This document shows, in pieces, positions 52,505-60,814 of a stretch of DNA of 64,000 bases (within the stretch, counting starts at the first letter, position 1; each line of letters opens with the position of its first letter). Source of the stretch: Streptomyces eurythermus (GTDB lineage: Bacteria > Actinomycetota > Actinomycetes > Streptomycetales > Streptomycetaceae); the NCBI RefSeq assembly GCF_014649115.1, contig NZ_BMSK01000010.1, forward strand, positions 124,001 to 188,000, in the 5' to 3' direction. The position numbers were made by a program, and so were the translations under genes. The notes beneath the pieces are model-generated. The model was not told where the DNA came from and ran no database searches. It saw only the letters and a list, made by a program, of their open reading frames with translations.

Positions 52505-53682
52505 CGGGCGAGGTCCTTCCAGGCGACGTCCTTGTCGGTGCGCGGTTCGGCGGGCAGGCCCAGGACGCGCTCGGCCACGATGTTCAGCAGCACCTCGCTG
52601 GTGCCGCCCTCGATGCTGTTGCCCTTGGAGCGCAGATAGCGGTAGCCGGCGTCACGGCCGGTGAAGTCGACGTGTTCGGGGCGGCGCATGGTCCAGTCGT
52701 CGTACAACAGGCCCTCCTCGCCCCGCAGTTCCACCTCCAGGCCGCTGATCTCCTGGTTGAGGCGGGCGAAGGCGAGCTTCATGCCGGCGCCCTCGGGTCC
52801 GGGCTGGCCGGCGGCGAGCTGCTGGCGCAGCCGCTCGCCGGTGAACCGGGCCACCTCGGCCTCCACCCACAGCGTCAGCAGCCGCTGGTGCAGTTCGTGG
52901 GTGCGCAGTTCCGGGCGTTCGCGCCAGGTCTTCGCGACGGGGCCGATCATGCCGCCCTCGCGGGGCTGGGCCATGCCGCCGATGGCGACGCGCTCGTTGT
53001 TGAGGGTGGTCTGGGCGACCCGCCAGCCGTCGCCGACCGCGCCGAGGCGGCGGCTGTCGGGGATGCGGACGCCGGTGAGGAAGACCTCGTTGAACTCGGC
53101 CTCGCCGGTGATCTGGCGCAGCGGCCGGATCTCCACGCCCGGGTCGGTCATGTCGCAGACGAAGTAGGTGATGCCCTGGTGCTTGGGCACGTCCGGGTCG
53201 GTGCGGGCGATGAGGATGGCCCAGCGGGCGAGGTGGGCGCTGGAGGTCCACACCTTCTGCCCGTTGACCACCCACTCGTCGCCCTCGCGGACCGCCCGGG
53301 TGCCGAGCGCGGCCAGGTCGGAGCCGGCGCCGGGCTCGCTGAACAGCTGGCACCAGACCTCCTCACCGGTCCACAGGGGCCGCAGATAGCGCCGCTTCTG
53401 CTCCTCGGTGCCGTACGTGAGGATGGTCGGCGCGGCCATGCCGAGGCCGATGCCGATGCGCCGGGGGTCGTTGTCGGGGGCGCCCGCGGCCTTCAGCTCG
53501 GCGTCCACGACGCCCTGGAGGGAGCGCGGGGCGCCGAGGCCGCCGAGGCCCTCGGGGTAGTGCACCCAGGCGAGGCCGGCGTCGAACCGGGCCCGCAGGA
53601 AGTCCAGGCGGCCGGTGCTCGCGGGCGGGTGCCGGTCGAGGAACTCCCGGGAGCGGCTGCGCAGTTCTCCGGCGTCGGTCAT
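52501..53682 (-). CDS. Acyl-CoA dehydrogenase, large paralogue
   Basis: 393 aa. Full ACAD pattern: LQGVVDAELKAAGAP, GMAAPTILTYGTEEQKRRYLRPL, the flavin segment WCQLFSEPGAGSDLAALGTRA, VWTSSAHLARWAILIARTDPD, EVFLTGVRIPD, and SKGNSIEGGTSEVLLNIVAERVLGLP with the substrate-end motif. Coupled by ATGA overlaps to the oxidoreductase upstream and the small ACAD downstream; the pair likely forms one heteromeric dehydrogenase acting on a bulky acyl-CoA. Confidence 0.94.
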   Translation of the reverse strand: MTDAGELRSRSREFLDRHPPASTGRLDFLRARFDAGLAWVHYPEGLGGLGAPRSLQGVVDAELKAAGAPDNDPRRIGIGLGMAAPTILTYGTEEQKRRYLRPLWTGEEVWCQLFSEPGAGSDLAALGTRAVREGDEWVVNGQKVWTSSAHLARWAILIARTDPDVPKHQGITYFVCDMTDPGVEIRPLRQITGEAEFNEVFLTGVRIPDSRRLGAVGDGWRVAQTTLNNERVAIGGMAQPREGGMIGPVAKTWRERPELRTHELHQRLLTLWVEAEVARFTGERLRQQLAAGQPGPEGAGMKLAFARLNQEISGLEVELRGEEGLLYDDWTMRRPEHVDFTGRDAGYRYLRSKGNSIEGGTSEVLLNIVAERVLGLPAEPRTDKDVAWKDLAR

Positions 53683-54650
53683 GCGGCGGCTCCGTTCTCC
53701 GGTACGACGGCGATCCGGCCGGTGGTCACGCCGTCGGCGACCCGCTGCACGGCGCCGGCCGCGCCGGCGAGCGGCACGCGCTCGCTGACCAGCGGCTTGA
53801 CGGCGCCCCGCGCGGCCAACTCGGTGAGCTGTTCGTGGCAGTGCCGGACCAGTTCCGGGTTCTTGGTGTTGTACAGGCCCCAGTGCAGGCCGAGGATCGC
53901 GTAGTTCTTCACCAGGGCGTGGTTGAGGGCGGGGGTGGGGATGGTGCCGCCCGCGAAGCCCACGACGACGATCCGGCCCTCGAAGGCGACGACCTTGGCG
54001 GACTGGGTGTACGCCTCGCCGCCGACCGGGTCGTAGATCACGTCGGCTCCCCGGCCGCCGGTGGCCTCCTTCACGGCGGCGACGACGTCCTCGGCGCGCC
54101 GGTCGATCACCACGTCACAGCCCAGTTCGCGGGCGACGGCGGCCTTCTTCTCGCCGCCCACGACACCGATCACGGTGGCGCCGGCCGCCTTGCCGAGCTG
54201 GACGGCGGCGCTGCCCACGCCCCCGGCGGCGGCGTGCACGAGCAGGGTCTCCCCCGCCTCCAGCCGGGCCCGCCGGTGCAGGCCGAACCAGCCGGTCTGG
54301 TAGCCGATGTGCAGGGCGGCGGCCTCGGCGTCGTCCAGCGACTCGGGCGCGGGGAGCAGGGCGCGGGCGTCGGCGACGGCGTACTCGGCGAAGCCGCCGT
54401 AGGGCAGCGCGGGGTTGGCGATCACCCGGTGGCCGTCCTCGGTCTCGCCGCAGATCTCCACGCCGGGCGTGAAGGGCAGCGGCGGGCGCACCTGGTACTG
54501 GCCCCGGCACAGCAGCGCGTCGGGGAAGTTGACGTTGGCCGCGCGCACCCGCAGCAGCACCTGGCCGGCGCCGGGCGTGGGCCGCTCCGTCTCCGCCAGG
54601 CGCATCACCTCGCTCGGCTCGCCGTTCTCGTGCACTTGCCATGCCTGCAT
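53679..54650 (-). CDS. NADPH:quinone oxidoreductase family protein
   Basis: 323 aa zinc-free medium-chain reductase: VLLRVRAANVNFPDALLCRGQYQVRPPLPFTPGVEICG, then AALHIGYQTGWFGLHRRARL, coenzyme motif LLVHAAAGGVGSAAVQLGKAAG, DVIYDPVGGEAY and the tail AGAVQRVADGVTTGRIAVVP. First gene of a three-gene operon with two acyl-CoA dehydrogenases, joined by a 4-bp ATGA overlap, so it probably handles an enoyl or quinone intermediate of the same pathway. Confidence 0.93.
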   Translation of the reverse strand: MQAWQVHENGEPSEVMRLAETERPTPGAGQVLLRVRAANVNFPDALLCRGQYQVRPPLPFTPGVEICGETEDGHRVIANPALPYGGFAEYAVADARALLPAPESLDDAEAAALHIGYQTGWFGLHRRARLEAGETLLVHAAAGGVGSAAVQLGKAAGATVIGVVGGEKKAAVARELGCDVVIDRRAEDVVAAVKEATGGRGADVIYDPVGGEAYTQSAKVVAFEGRIVVVGFAGGTIPTPALNHALVKNYAILGLHWGLYNTKNPELVRHCHEQLTELAARGAVKPLVSERVPLAGAAGAVQRVADGVTTGRIAVVPENGAAA

Positions 54651-54788
54651 GCGGGGCCTCCACGGGACTGCTTCGTCTGACCGGGTCCGACCGCATACTA
54701 AGCGGTCGCTTGCCGATCAGGGAACAGCCGACGGGCCCCGAACGCGAGCGGATGCCAGGCAGCGGCGACCCCGCGCACGGCCCGCGCG

Positions 54789-55361
54789 TCAGGAACGGGC
54801 CGGCCGCGCCCGTACGTGCATCCGCTCCCCCTGCGGCCCGAACAGGCTCAGGAACTCCACCGGCCCGTCCCCCGCCGGCCCGAACCAGTGCGGGACCCGG
54901 GTGTCGAACTCGGCCGCCTCGCCCGGCGAGAGCACCACGTCGTGCTGCCCGAGCACCAGGCGCAACCGCCCGGACAGCACGTACAGCCATTCGTAGCCCT
55001 CGTGGGTGCGGGGGTCGGGCTCGCCGCCGCGCTGCGGTTCGACCACCTTGTACGCCTGGAGTCCGCCGGGCTGCCGGGTCAGCGGATACAGGGTGCGCCC
55101 GTGCCGGGTGATCGGCCGGGCCCGCACCCGGGGGTCGCCGACCGGCGGGGCGCCGACCAGTTCGTCCAGCGGGACCTGGTGGGCCTGGGCGATGGGCAGC
55201 AGCAGTTCCAGGCTGGGCTTGCGCAGGCCGGACTCCAGCCGGGACAGGGTGCTGACGGAGATGCCGGTGACCTCGGACAGCGCCGCCAGGGTCACCTGCC
55301 GCTCCTTGCGGATGCGTCGCAGCCGGGGGCCGACCTCGGCGAGAACGTCGTCGGTGCTCAT
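54789..55361 (-). CDS. XRE-family regulator with C-terminal cupin
   Basis: 190 aa. Helix-turn-helix at residues about 12-66 (RLRRIRKERQVTLAALSEVTGISVSTLSRLESGLRKPSLELLLPIAQ), and a cupin at about 105-178 (YKVVEPQRGG, HEGYEWLYVLSGRLRLVLG, VVLSPGEAAEFDTRVPHWFGP) that likely senses a ligand. Divergent from a thioredoxin-reductase-like flavoprotein with a 77-bp gap holding TATTG and CAATA half-sites, suggesting joint control. Confidence 0.92.
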   Translation of the reverse strand: MSTDDVLAEVGPRLRRIRKERQVTLAALSEVTGISVSTLSRLESGLRKPSLELLLPIAQAHQVPLDELVGAPPVGDPRVRARPITRHGRTLYPLTRQPGGLQAYKVVEPQRGGEPDPRTHEGYEWLYVLSGRLRLVLGQHDVVLSPGEAAEFDTRVPHWFGPAGDGPVEFLSLFGPQGERMHVRARPARS

Positions 55362-55438
55362 GGCCCTATTGCAGATTCGGCAAAGCTGTTTGTCAATACG
55401 GCACGGCTTGGGTGACGGTCGGGGCGGAGGTGGTCACC

Positions 55439-56407
55439 ATGACCGAGAACTACGAAGTGGTCGTCGTCGGCGGCGGGGCGGCCGGGCTGTCCGCCGCGCT
55501 GGTGCTGGGCCGGTCCCGGCGCCGCACCCTGGTGGTCGACGCGGGCGAGCCGCGCAACGCGCCGTCCGCGCACACGCAGGGATACCTCTCCCGGGACGGC
55601 ATGTCCCCGGCCGAGTTCCTGGCGGTCGGGCGCGCGGAGATCGCCCGGTACGGGGTGGAGCTGGTCGAAGACCGGGTGGTGGACGCGAGCCGGGACACGG
55701 ACTTCACCGTCCTCCTCGCCGGCGGCCGGACCGTGCGGGCCCGGCGGCTGGTGATCGCGACCGGTCTGCGCGACGAGCTGCCGCGGGTCCCGGGCCTGAC
55801 CGAGCGGTTCGGCCGGGATGTGCTGCACTGCCCGTACTGCCACGGCTGGGAGATGCGCGACCTGCCGACCGGGGTGCTCGCCACCTCGCCGCTCAGCGTG
55901 CACCAGGCGCTGATGGTCACCCAGTGGTCGAAGGACGTACGGCTCTTCCTGCACCGGGTGGACGAGGCCGAGCTGACCGACCAGGACCTGCGCCGGCTGG
56001 CCGCCGCCGGGGTCGCGGTGGTGCCCGGGGAGGTGGCGGGGCTGGTGGTCACCGACGACCGGCTCACCGGGGTCCGGCTTTCGGACGGCACGGTGCACGA
56101 CCGCGCGGTGCTGTACGCCGCCCCGCGCGCCGTCCCGAACAACGATCTCCTGGTCAAGCTGGGCGCGGACCTGCACGAGACCCCGTTCGGCAGCTACCCG
56201 GTGATCGACGAACGGGGTCTGACGAGCGTGCCCGGGCTGTGGGCGGCGGGCAACGCGAGCGGCTCCACCGAGCAGGTGGTGAACGCGGCCAGCCGGGGCT
56301 ACCGGGCGGGCGCGGCGATCAACGCGGAACTGCTGATGACCGACCTCGACGCAAGCATCCCGGAAGCGGAACCGCTGACGACCGGCCTCGACGCAAGCGC
56401 CCCGTAA
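55439..56407 (+). CDS. Thioredoxin-reductase-like FAD-dependent oxidoreductase
   Basis: 322 aa. FAD-binding motif VVVVGGGAAGLSAALVLGRSRR near residue 8, ATG-type loop RLVIATGLRDELP, redox motif CPYCHG (about residue 137), and the closing PGLWAAGNASGS. The central pyridine-nucleotide region reads GVLATSPLSVHQAL and lacks a clear GxGxxA loop, so the reductant may not be NADPH. The family includes thiol oxidases of dithiol natural products. The C-terminus carries a repeated peptide (AELLMTDLDAS, AEPLTTGLDAS) from 33-bp DNA repeats. ATG at 55439 after GGAGG. Divergent from the XRE-cupin regulator. Confidence 0.9.
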   Translation: MTENYEVVVVGGGAAGLSAALVLGRSRRRTLVVDAGEPRNAPSAHTQGYLSRDGMSPAEFLAVGRAEIARYGVELVEDRVVDASRDTDFTVLLAGGRTVRARRLVIATGLRDELPRVPGLTERFGRDVLHCPYCHGWEMRDLPTGVLATSPLSVHQALMVTQWSKDVRLFLHRVDEAELTDQDLRRLAAAGVAVVPGEVAGLVVTDDRLTGVRLSDGTVHDRAVLYAAPRAVPNNDLLVKLGADLHETPFGSYPVIDERGLTSVPGLWAAGNASGSTEQVVNAASRGYRAGAAINAELLMTDLDASIPEAEPLTTGLDASAP

Positions 56408-56556
56408 GGAGCGCGGGAAACCGCGCGACCAGCCACGACGCGCCCCGCAGACAAGAAACCGCGCGCCCCGCACGAGGGAAACCGCACGGCCGGCCGGAGG
56501 CTGCCCGGCGGGCGCGGCGGTCAACGCGGAACCGCTGTCGCGGCCTCGACGCGGCC
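56324..56556. repeat. 33-bp direct repeats across the 3' end of the flavoprotein gene
   Basis: Copies at 56324-56356, 56366-56398 and, beyond the stop codon, 56526-56556. All begin GCGGAAC and contain GACCTCGACG or GCCTCGACG. The third copy is preceded by a stretch (from 56505) also resembling 56303-56323, so a segment of the gene's end has been duplicated outside it. Confidence 0.75.
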
Positions 56557-56597
56557 GTGGGGGTGTGGACCCCGCGCCCCCGGTGCACTCTGGGGAC

Positions 56598-58136
56598 ATG
56601 CTGCTGACCCGGCTGGCCGAGGTGTCCCGGGAGGTCGCCGCGACGGCGGCGCGGTCCCGTAAGACCGCGCTGCTCGCGGAGTTGTTCCGGGAGGCCGGGC
56701 CGGAGGACGTGCCGATCGTCATCCCCTATCTGGCCGGACGGCTGCCGCAGGGCCGGCTCGGGGTCGGCTGGAAGGTGCTCGGCCGCCCGGTGCCGCCGGC
56801 CGCCGAGCCGACGCTCACCGTGCGCGAGGTCGACGCCCGGCTCGCCGAACTGGGGAAAGTGGCCGGGCCCGGGGCCCAGGCGGAGCGGTCCCGGATCGTC
56901 GGTGAGCTGATGGGCGCGGCCACCGAGGCCGAGCAGCGCTTCCTGCTCGGTCTGCTCACCGGCGAGGTCCGCCAGGGCGCGCTGGACGCGGTCGCGGTGG
57001 AGGGCCTGGCCCGGGCGACCCAGACGGATCCGGCGGACGTACGGCGGGCCGTGATGCTCGCCGGGTCGCTCCGGACGGTGGCCGAGGCGCTGCTCGGCGA
57101 GGGGCCGGCGGCGCTGGAGCGGTTCCGGCTCACGGTGGGCCGCCCGGTGCTGCCGATGCTGGCGCACAGCGCGTCGTCGGTCGCGGAGGCGGTGCGGAAG
57201 CTGGGCGCCTGCGCGGTGGAGGAGAAGCTGGACGGCATCCGGGTCCAGGTGCACCGGGACGGCGAACGGGTGCGGATCCACACCCGCACCCTGGACGACA
57301 TCACCGGCCGGCTGCCCGAAGTCACGGCCGCCGCGCTGGCGTTGCCCTGCGAGGGGTTCATCCTGGACGGCGAGGTGATCTCCTTCGACGCGGCGGGGCG
57401 GCCCCGGTCCTTCCAGGAGACGGCGGGCCGGGTGGGTTCCCGGTCCGACGTGGCGCGGGCGGCCGAGGAGGTCCCGGTCTCCCCCGTCTTCTTCGACGCC
57501 CTCGCGGTGGACGGCCGCGACCTGCTCGACCTGCCGTTCGCCGAGCGGCACGCGGAGCTGGCCCGGCTGGTGCCCGAGCCGATGCGGGTGCGGCGCACGC
57601 TGGTCGCGGGACCCGGGGACCTGGCGGAGGCGGAGCGGTTCCTGGCGGACACCCTGGCCCGGGGGCACGAGGGCGTGGTGGTCAAGGCGCTCGACGCGCC
57701 CTACAGCGCGGGCCGGCGTGGCGCGTCCTGGCTGAAGGTCAAGCCCGTGCACACCCTGGACCTGGTGGTGCTGGCCGCCGAGTGGGGCCACGGCCGGCGC
57801 ACCGGCCGGCTGTCCAACCTCCACCTCGGCGCCCGTACCGAGGACGGCGGTTTCGCGATGCTCGGCAAGACGTTCAAGGGCATGACGGACGCGATGCTCG
57901 CGTGGCAGACCGAGCGGCTTCGACAGCTGGCGGTCGAGGACGACGGCCGGGTGGTCCGGGTCCGCCCCGAACTGGTCGTGGAGATCGCCTACGACGGCCT
58001 GCAGCGCTCCACCCGCTATCCGGCCGGTGTCACCCTGCGTTTCGCCCGGGTGCTCCGCTACCGCGAGGACAAGCGCCCCGAGGAGGCCGACACCGTTCAG
58101 GCCCTGCTGGCGGCCCATCCGGAGGCCGGGACATGA
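56598..58136 (+). CDS. lig: ATP-dependent DNA ligase (LigB/LigC-type)
   Basis: 512 aa, close to mycobacterial LigB in length. An N-terminal helical DNA-binding domain (residues 1-200) precedes the nucleotidyltransferase core: adenylation motif I EEKLDGIRVQVH (Lys210), ILDGEVISFD (III region), PVFFDALAVDGRDLLD, HEGVVVKALDAPY (IV), and SWLKVKPVHTLDLVVL (V), then an OB-fold domain. It seals nicks with ATP and is additional to the NAD-dependent LigA expected elsewhere. Its stop overlaps the NUDIX start (ATGA), so the two are translated together. Confidence 0.95.
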   Translation: MLLTRLAEVSREVAATAARSRKTALLAELFREAGPEDVPIVIPYLAGRLPQGRLGVGWKVLGRPVPPAAEPTLTVREVDARLAELGKVAGPGAQAERSRIVGELMGAATEAEQRFLLGLLTGEVRQGALDAVAVEGLARATQTDPADVRRAVMLAGSLRTVAEALLGEGPAALERFRLTVGRPVLPMLAHSASSVAEAVRKLGACAVEEKLDGIRVQVHRDGERVRIHTRTLDDITGRLPEVTAAALALPCEGFILDGEVISFDAAGRPRSFQETAGRVGSRSDVARAAEEVPVSPVFFDALAVDGRDLLDLPFAERHAELARLVPEPMRVRRTLVAGPGDLAEAERFLADTLARGHEGVVVKALDAPYSAGRRGASWLKVKPVHTLDLVVLAAEWGHGRRTGRLSNLHLGARTEDGGFAMLGKTFKGMTDAMLAWQTERLRQLAVEDDGRVVRVRPELVVEIAYDGLQRSTRYPAGVTLRFARVLRYREDKRPEEADTVQALLAAHPEAGT

Positions 58137-58606
58137 CGGCGCGGACGGCGAGGCGCAGCGCGGGGCTGCTGTTGTTCCGGCACACGGATCAGGGTCTTCA
58201 GGTGTTGCTCGGCCATATGGGCGGCCCGCTGTGGGCCAGGAAGGACGCGGGGGCCTGGACCGTGCCCAAGGGCGAGTACGACCCGGCGGAGCCGGCCTGG
58301 GAGGCGGCCCGGCGGGAGTTCCGCGAGGAGCTGGGGGTGGCGCCGCCGGACGGGGAGGCCGTACCGCTGGGCGAGGTCGTGCAGCGCAACGGCAAGATCG
58401 TCACGGTCTGGGCCGTGGAGGCGGACTTCGACCCGGAGACGATCGAGCCGGGGACGTTCACCATGGAGTGGCCGCCGCGGTCCGGCCGGCTCCGGGAGTT
58501 CCCGGAGCTGGACCGGGTGGCGTGGTTCACCCCGGACCGGGCCCGTGCGGTGATCATCACGGCGCAGACCGCGTTTCTCGACCGGCTGGCGGAGCACTCG
58601 GCCTGA
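58133..58606 (+). CDS. NUDIX hydrolase coupled to DNA ligase
   Basis: 157 aa. Complete Nudix box: GEYDPAEPAWEAARREFREELGV fits GX5EX7REUXEEXGU (residues about 42-64; only split motifs given here). It starts RSAGLLLFRHTDQGLQVLLGHMGG and ends VAWFTPDRARAVIITAQTAFLDRL, like RNA/nucleotide-phosphate hydrolases of the MutT/Ap4A type. Overlap with the ligase gene suggests a link to nucleotide-pool or adenylated-end clean-up; specificity unknown. Confidence 0.93.
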   Translation: MTARTARRSAGLLLFRHTDQGLQVLLGHMGGPLWARKDAGAWTVPKGEYDPAEPAWEAARREFREELGVAPPDGEAVPLGEVVQRNGKIVTVWAVEADFDPETIEPGTFTMEWPPRSGRLREFPELDRVAWFTPDRARAVIITAQTAFLDRLAEHSA

Positions 58607-58683
58607 TCCGAGGACCTGTCGCGTTGCGACTTGCCGGGCCGCGCGCGAAGGTCGAGACAAGCCCGCTCCCAGGGAGGTCGGTC

Positions 58684-60069
58684 ATGCCCATCGCGACGGT
58701 GAACCCGGCGAACGGCGAGACGCTCAAGACGTACGAGCCCATGGACGAGGACGAGCTGGAACGCCGGCTGGAGCTGGCCGAGGCGACGTTCCGCACCTAC
58801 CGGACGACCTCGTTCGCCGAGCGCGCCCGGTTGCTGACCAGGGCCGCGGAGCTGCTGGACGAGGACCAGCGGGAGATCGGCCGGGTCGTCACCACCGAGA
58901 TGGGCAAGCCCGTCCGGCAGGCCCGCGCGGAGGCGGCGAAGTGCGCCAAGGCGATGCGCTGGTACGCCGAGCACGCCGAACGGCTGCTGGCCGACGAGGA
59001 GCCCGCCGAGTCGGACGTGCGCGACTCGGGCGCCTCCCGGGTGCGGGTACGCTACCGCCCGCTCGGCCCGGTGCTCGCCGTCATGCCGTGGAACTTCCCG
59101 CTGTGGCAGGTGGTCCGGTTCGCGGCGCCCGCCCTGATGGCCGGCAACGTGGGCCTGCTCAAGCACGCCTCCAACGTGCCGCAGACGGCCCTGTACCTGG
59201 AGGACCTCTTCCACCGGGCGGGCTTCCCGGAGGGCTGCTTCCAGACGCTGCTGATCGGCTCCGGCGCGGTGGACGACGTCCTGCGCGACGAGCGGGTCAA
59301 GGCGGCCACCCTGACCGGCAGCGAACCGGCGGGCCGGGCGGTCGCGTCCACCGCCGGGGAGATGATCAAGAAGACGGTGCTGGAGCTGGGCGGCAGCGAC
59401 CCGTACATCGTGATGCCCTCCGCCGACCTCGACCGCGCGGCCGAGGTCGCGGTGACCGCGCGGGTGCAGAACAACGGGCAGTCCTGCATCGCCGCCAAGC
59501 GGTTCATCGTGCACACCGACGTCTACGACGCGTTCGCCGAGAAGTTCGTCGCGGGCATGCGGGCCCTGAAGGTCGGCGACCCGCTGGCGGAGGACACCGA
59601 GATCGGGCCGCTCGCCAGCGAGCGGGGCCGCGACGACCTGGAGGAGCTGGTCGACGACGCCCGGCACGGCGGGGCGACGGTGCTGTGCGGCGGCGAGCGG
59701 CCGGACGGGCCCGGCTGGTACTACCCGCCGACCGTGCTGTCCGGCATCACCCGGGAGATGCGCGTGCACCGCGAGGAGGCGTTCGGACCGGTCGCCACGC
59801 TGTACCGGGCGGACGACGTGGACGAGGCCGTGCTCATCGCCAACGATTCGGATTTCGGCCTGAGTTCGAACGTGTGGACACGGGACGAGGCCGAGGTCGA
59901 GCGGTTCGCCCGGGACCTGGAGGCCGGTTCGGTGTACGTCAACGGGATGACCGCCTCCCACCCGGCGTTCCCGTTCGGCGGGGTGAAGCGCTCGGGGTAC
60001 GGGCGTGAGCTGTCCGGGCACGGAATCCGGGAGTTCTGCAACATCACCACGGTTTGGCAGGGTGCGTGA
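58684..60069 (+). CDS. gabD: NAD(P)-dependent semialdehyde dehydrogenase (SSADH-like)
   Basis: 461 aa, aldehyde dehydrogenase superfamily, in the short succinate-semialdehyde style: ATVNPANGETLKTYEPM, EMGKPVRQARAEAAKCA, AVMPWNFPLWQVVRFAAPALMAGN, catalytic Glu234 in VLELGGSDP and Cys268 in NNGQSCIAAKR, and FPFGGVKRSGYGRELSGHGIREF. It oxidises an aldehyde, likely succinic semialdehyde, to the acid. A GAP of 77 bp separates it from the NUDIX gene; GGGAGG precedes the ATG. Confidence 0.93.
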   Translation: MPIATVNPANGETLKTYEPMDEDELERRLELAEATFRTYRTTSFAERARLLTRAAELLDEDQREIGRVVTTEMGKPVRQARAEAAKCAKAMRWYAEHAERLLADEEPAESDVRDSGASRVRVRYRPLGPVLAVMPWNFPLWQVVRFAAPALMAGNVGLLKHASNVPQTALYLEDLFHRAGFPEGCFQTLLIGSGAVDDVLRDERVKAATLTGSEPAGRAVASTAGEMIKKTVLELGGSDPYIVMPSADLDRAAEVAVTARVQNNGQSCIAAKRFIVHTDVYDAFAEKFVAGMRALKVGDPLAEDTEIGPLASERGRDDLEELVDDARHGGATVLCGGERPDGPGWYYPPTVLSGITREMRVHREEAFGPVATLYRADDVDEAVLIANDSDFGLSSNVWTRDEAEVERFARDLEAGSVYVNGMTASHPAFPFGGVKRSGYGRELSGHGIREFCNITTVWQGA

Positions 60070-60095
60070 GGGCCGCGCGGCTACCATCCCGTTCT

Positions 60096-60329
60096 GTGAA
60101 CCGCGAAGTGACCCTGCCTCTGATCGTCGACGACCGCGGGGCCTTGCAGGTCTCCGCGGCCGACGTGAGTAAGTTGTTGCGGACCGTGGGCGCGCGGTGG
60201 CTGCATCTGGTCGAGGCGGGCGAGCAGGGGCTCGACGAGGACACCGTGGCCGCGCTGACCATCGAGCTGGCCAAGCTGGCGGACCGCATCGACGTCGCGT
60301 GCATCGCGCACAGCAGCGGGACGCAGTAG
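60096..60329 (+). CDS. Small hypothetical protein (probably DUF6213)
   Basis: 77 aa from GTG at 60096. MNREVTLPLIVDDRGALQVSAADVSKLLRTVG and ARWLHLVEAGEQGLDEDTVAALTIELAKLADRIDVACI suggest a compact alpha/beta protein. Homologues in Streptomyces are annotated DUF6213 as far as I recall. It lies between the dehydrogenase and the pigment operon. Function unknown. Confidence 0.75.
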   Translation: MNREVTLPLIVDDRGALQVSAADVSKLLRTVGARWLHLVEAGEQGLDEDTVAALTIELAKLADRIDVACIAHSSGTQ

Positions 60330-60814
60330 GCCGTCACCCAGCAGGCCGTCCCCGCCGCGCCCGCCGAACGCCCGCACCGCCCCGGCGGCCGGGCCGCGCC
60401 CGCCGGCCCGACTCATGCCCCGGCCGCCTGCGGTGGGGGCGCCCTCACCGCGTCCCCGCCGCCCCCGGGTGCCCGGCCGCCCGCGGGCCGATCCGCCGCC
60501 GCCCGGCCTGCCGTCGGCCGCGGCCCGAAACCGTATCGCCGCCCGACCCGCCGCCGGCCACGGCCCGAACCCTCACCGCTCACGGCCCGCTTCCCTCACC
60601 GCCGCCCCCTCCGACATAACGCCCGGCCTGCCGTTTTCCCTCGTCCGGCCGCATGAATCGCCCTGCGGGCCGGACCCCGGGGTCCCCGGTTCGGAGTAAT
60701 CCAACGCGAGATCATCGCCCTCCCGGGTGACGGTGGGTGGAGCGCCCACAGAGGCGAACCCACCTTCTGACCGGCGGGCGAAGGCCCCCGGAACGCGGAA
60801 AGCAGGGACGGTTC
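60330..60814. other. 485-bp region upstream of rppA
   Basis: Extremely GC-rich; translations are Pro/Arg/Ala low complexity, so no gene is called. The rppA promoter should be in the last 150 bp, where GGAGTAATCCAACGCGAGATC (about 60693-60713) is the least GC-rich stretch. Confidence 0.55.

Noticed and set aside
60330..60800. Possible Pro-rich protein gene upstream of rppA
   Set aside because: Low-complexity Pro/Arg/Ala frames occur on both strands, with no start signal; composition effect of GC-rich spacer.
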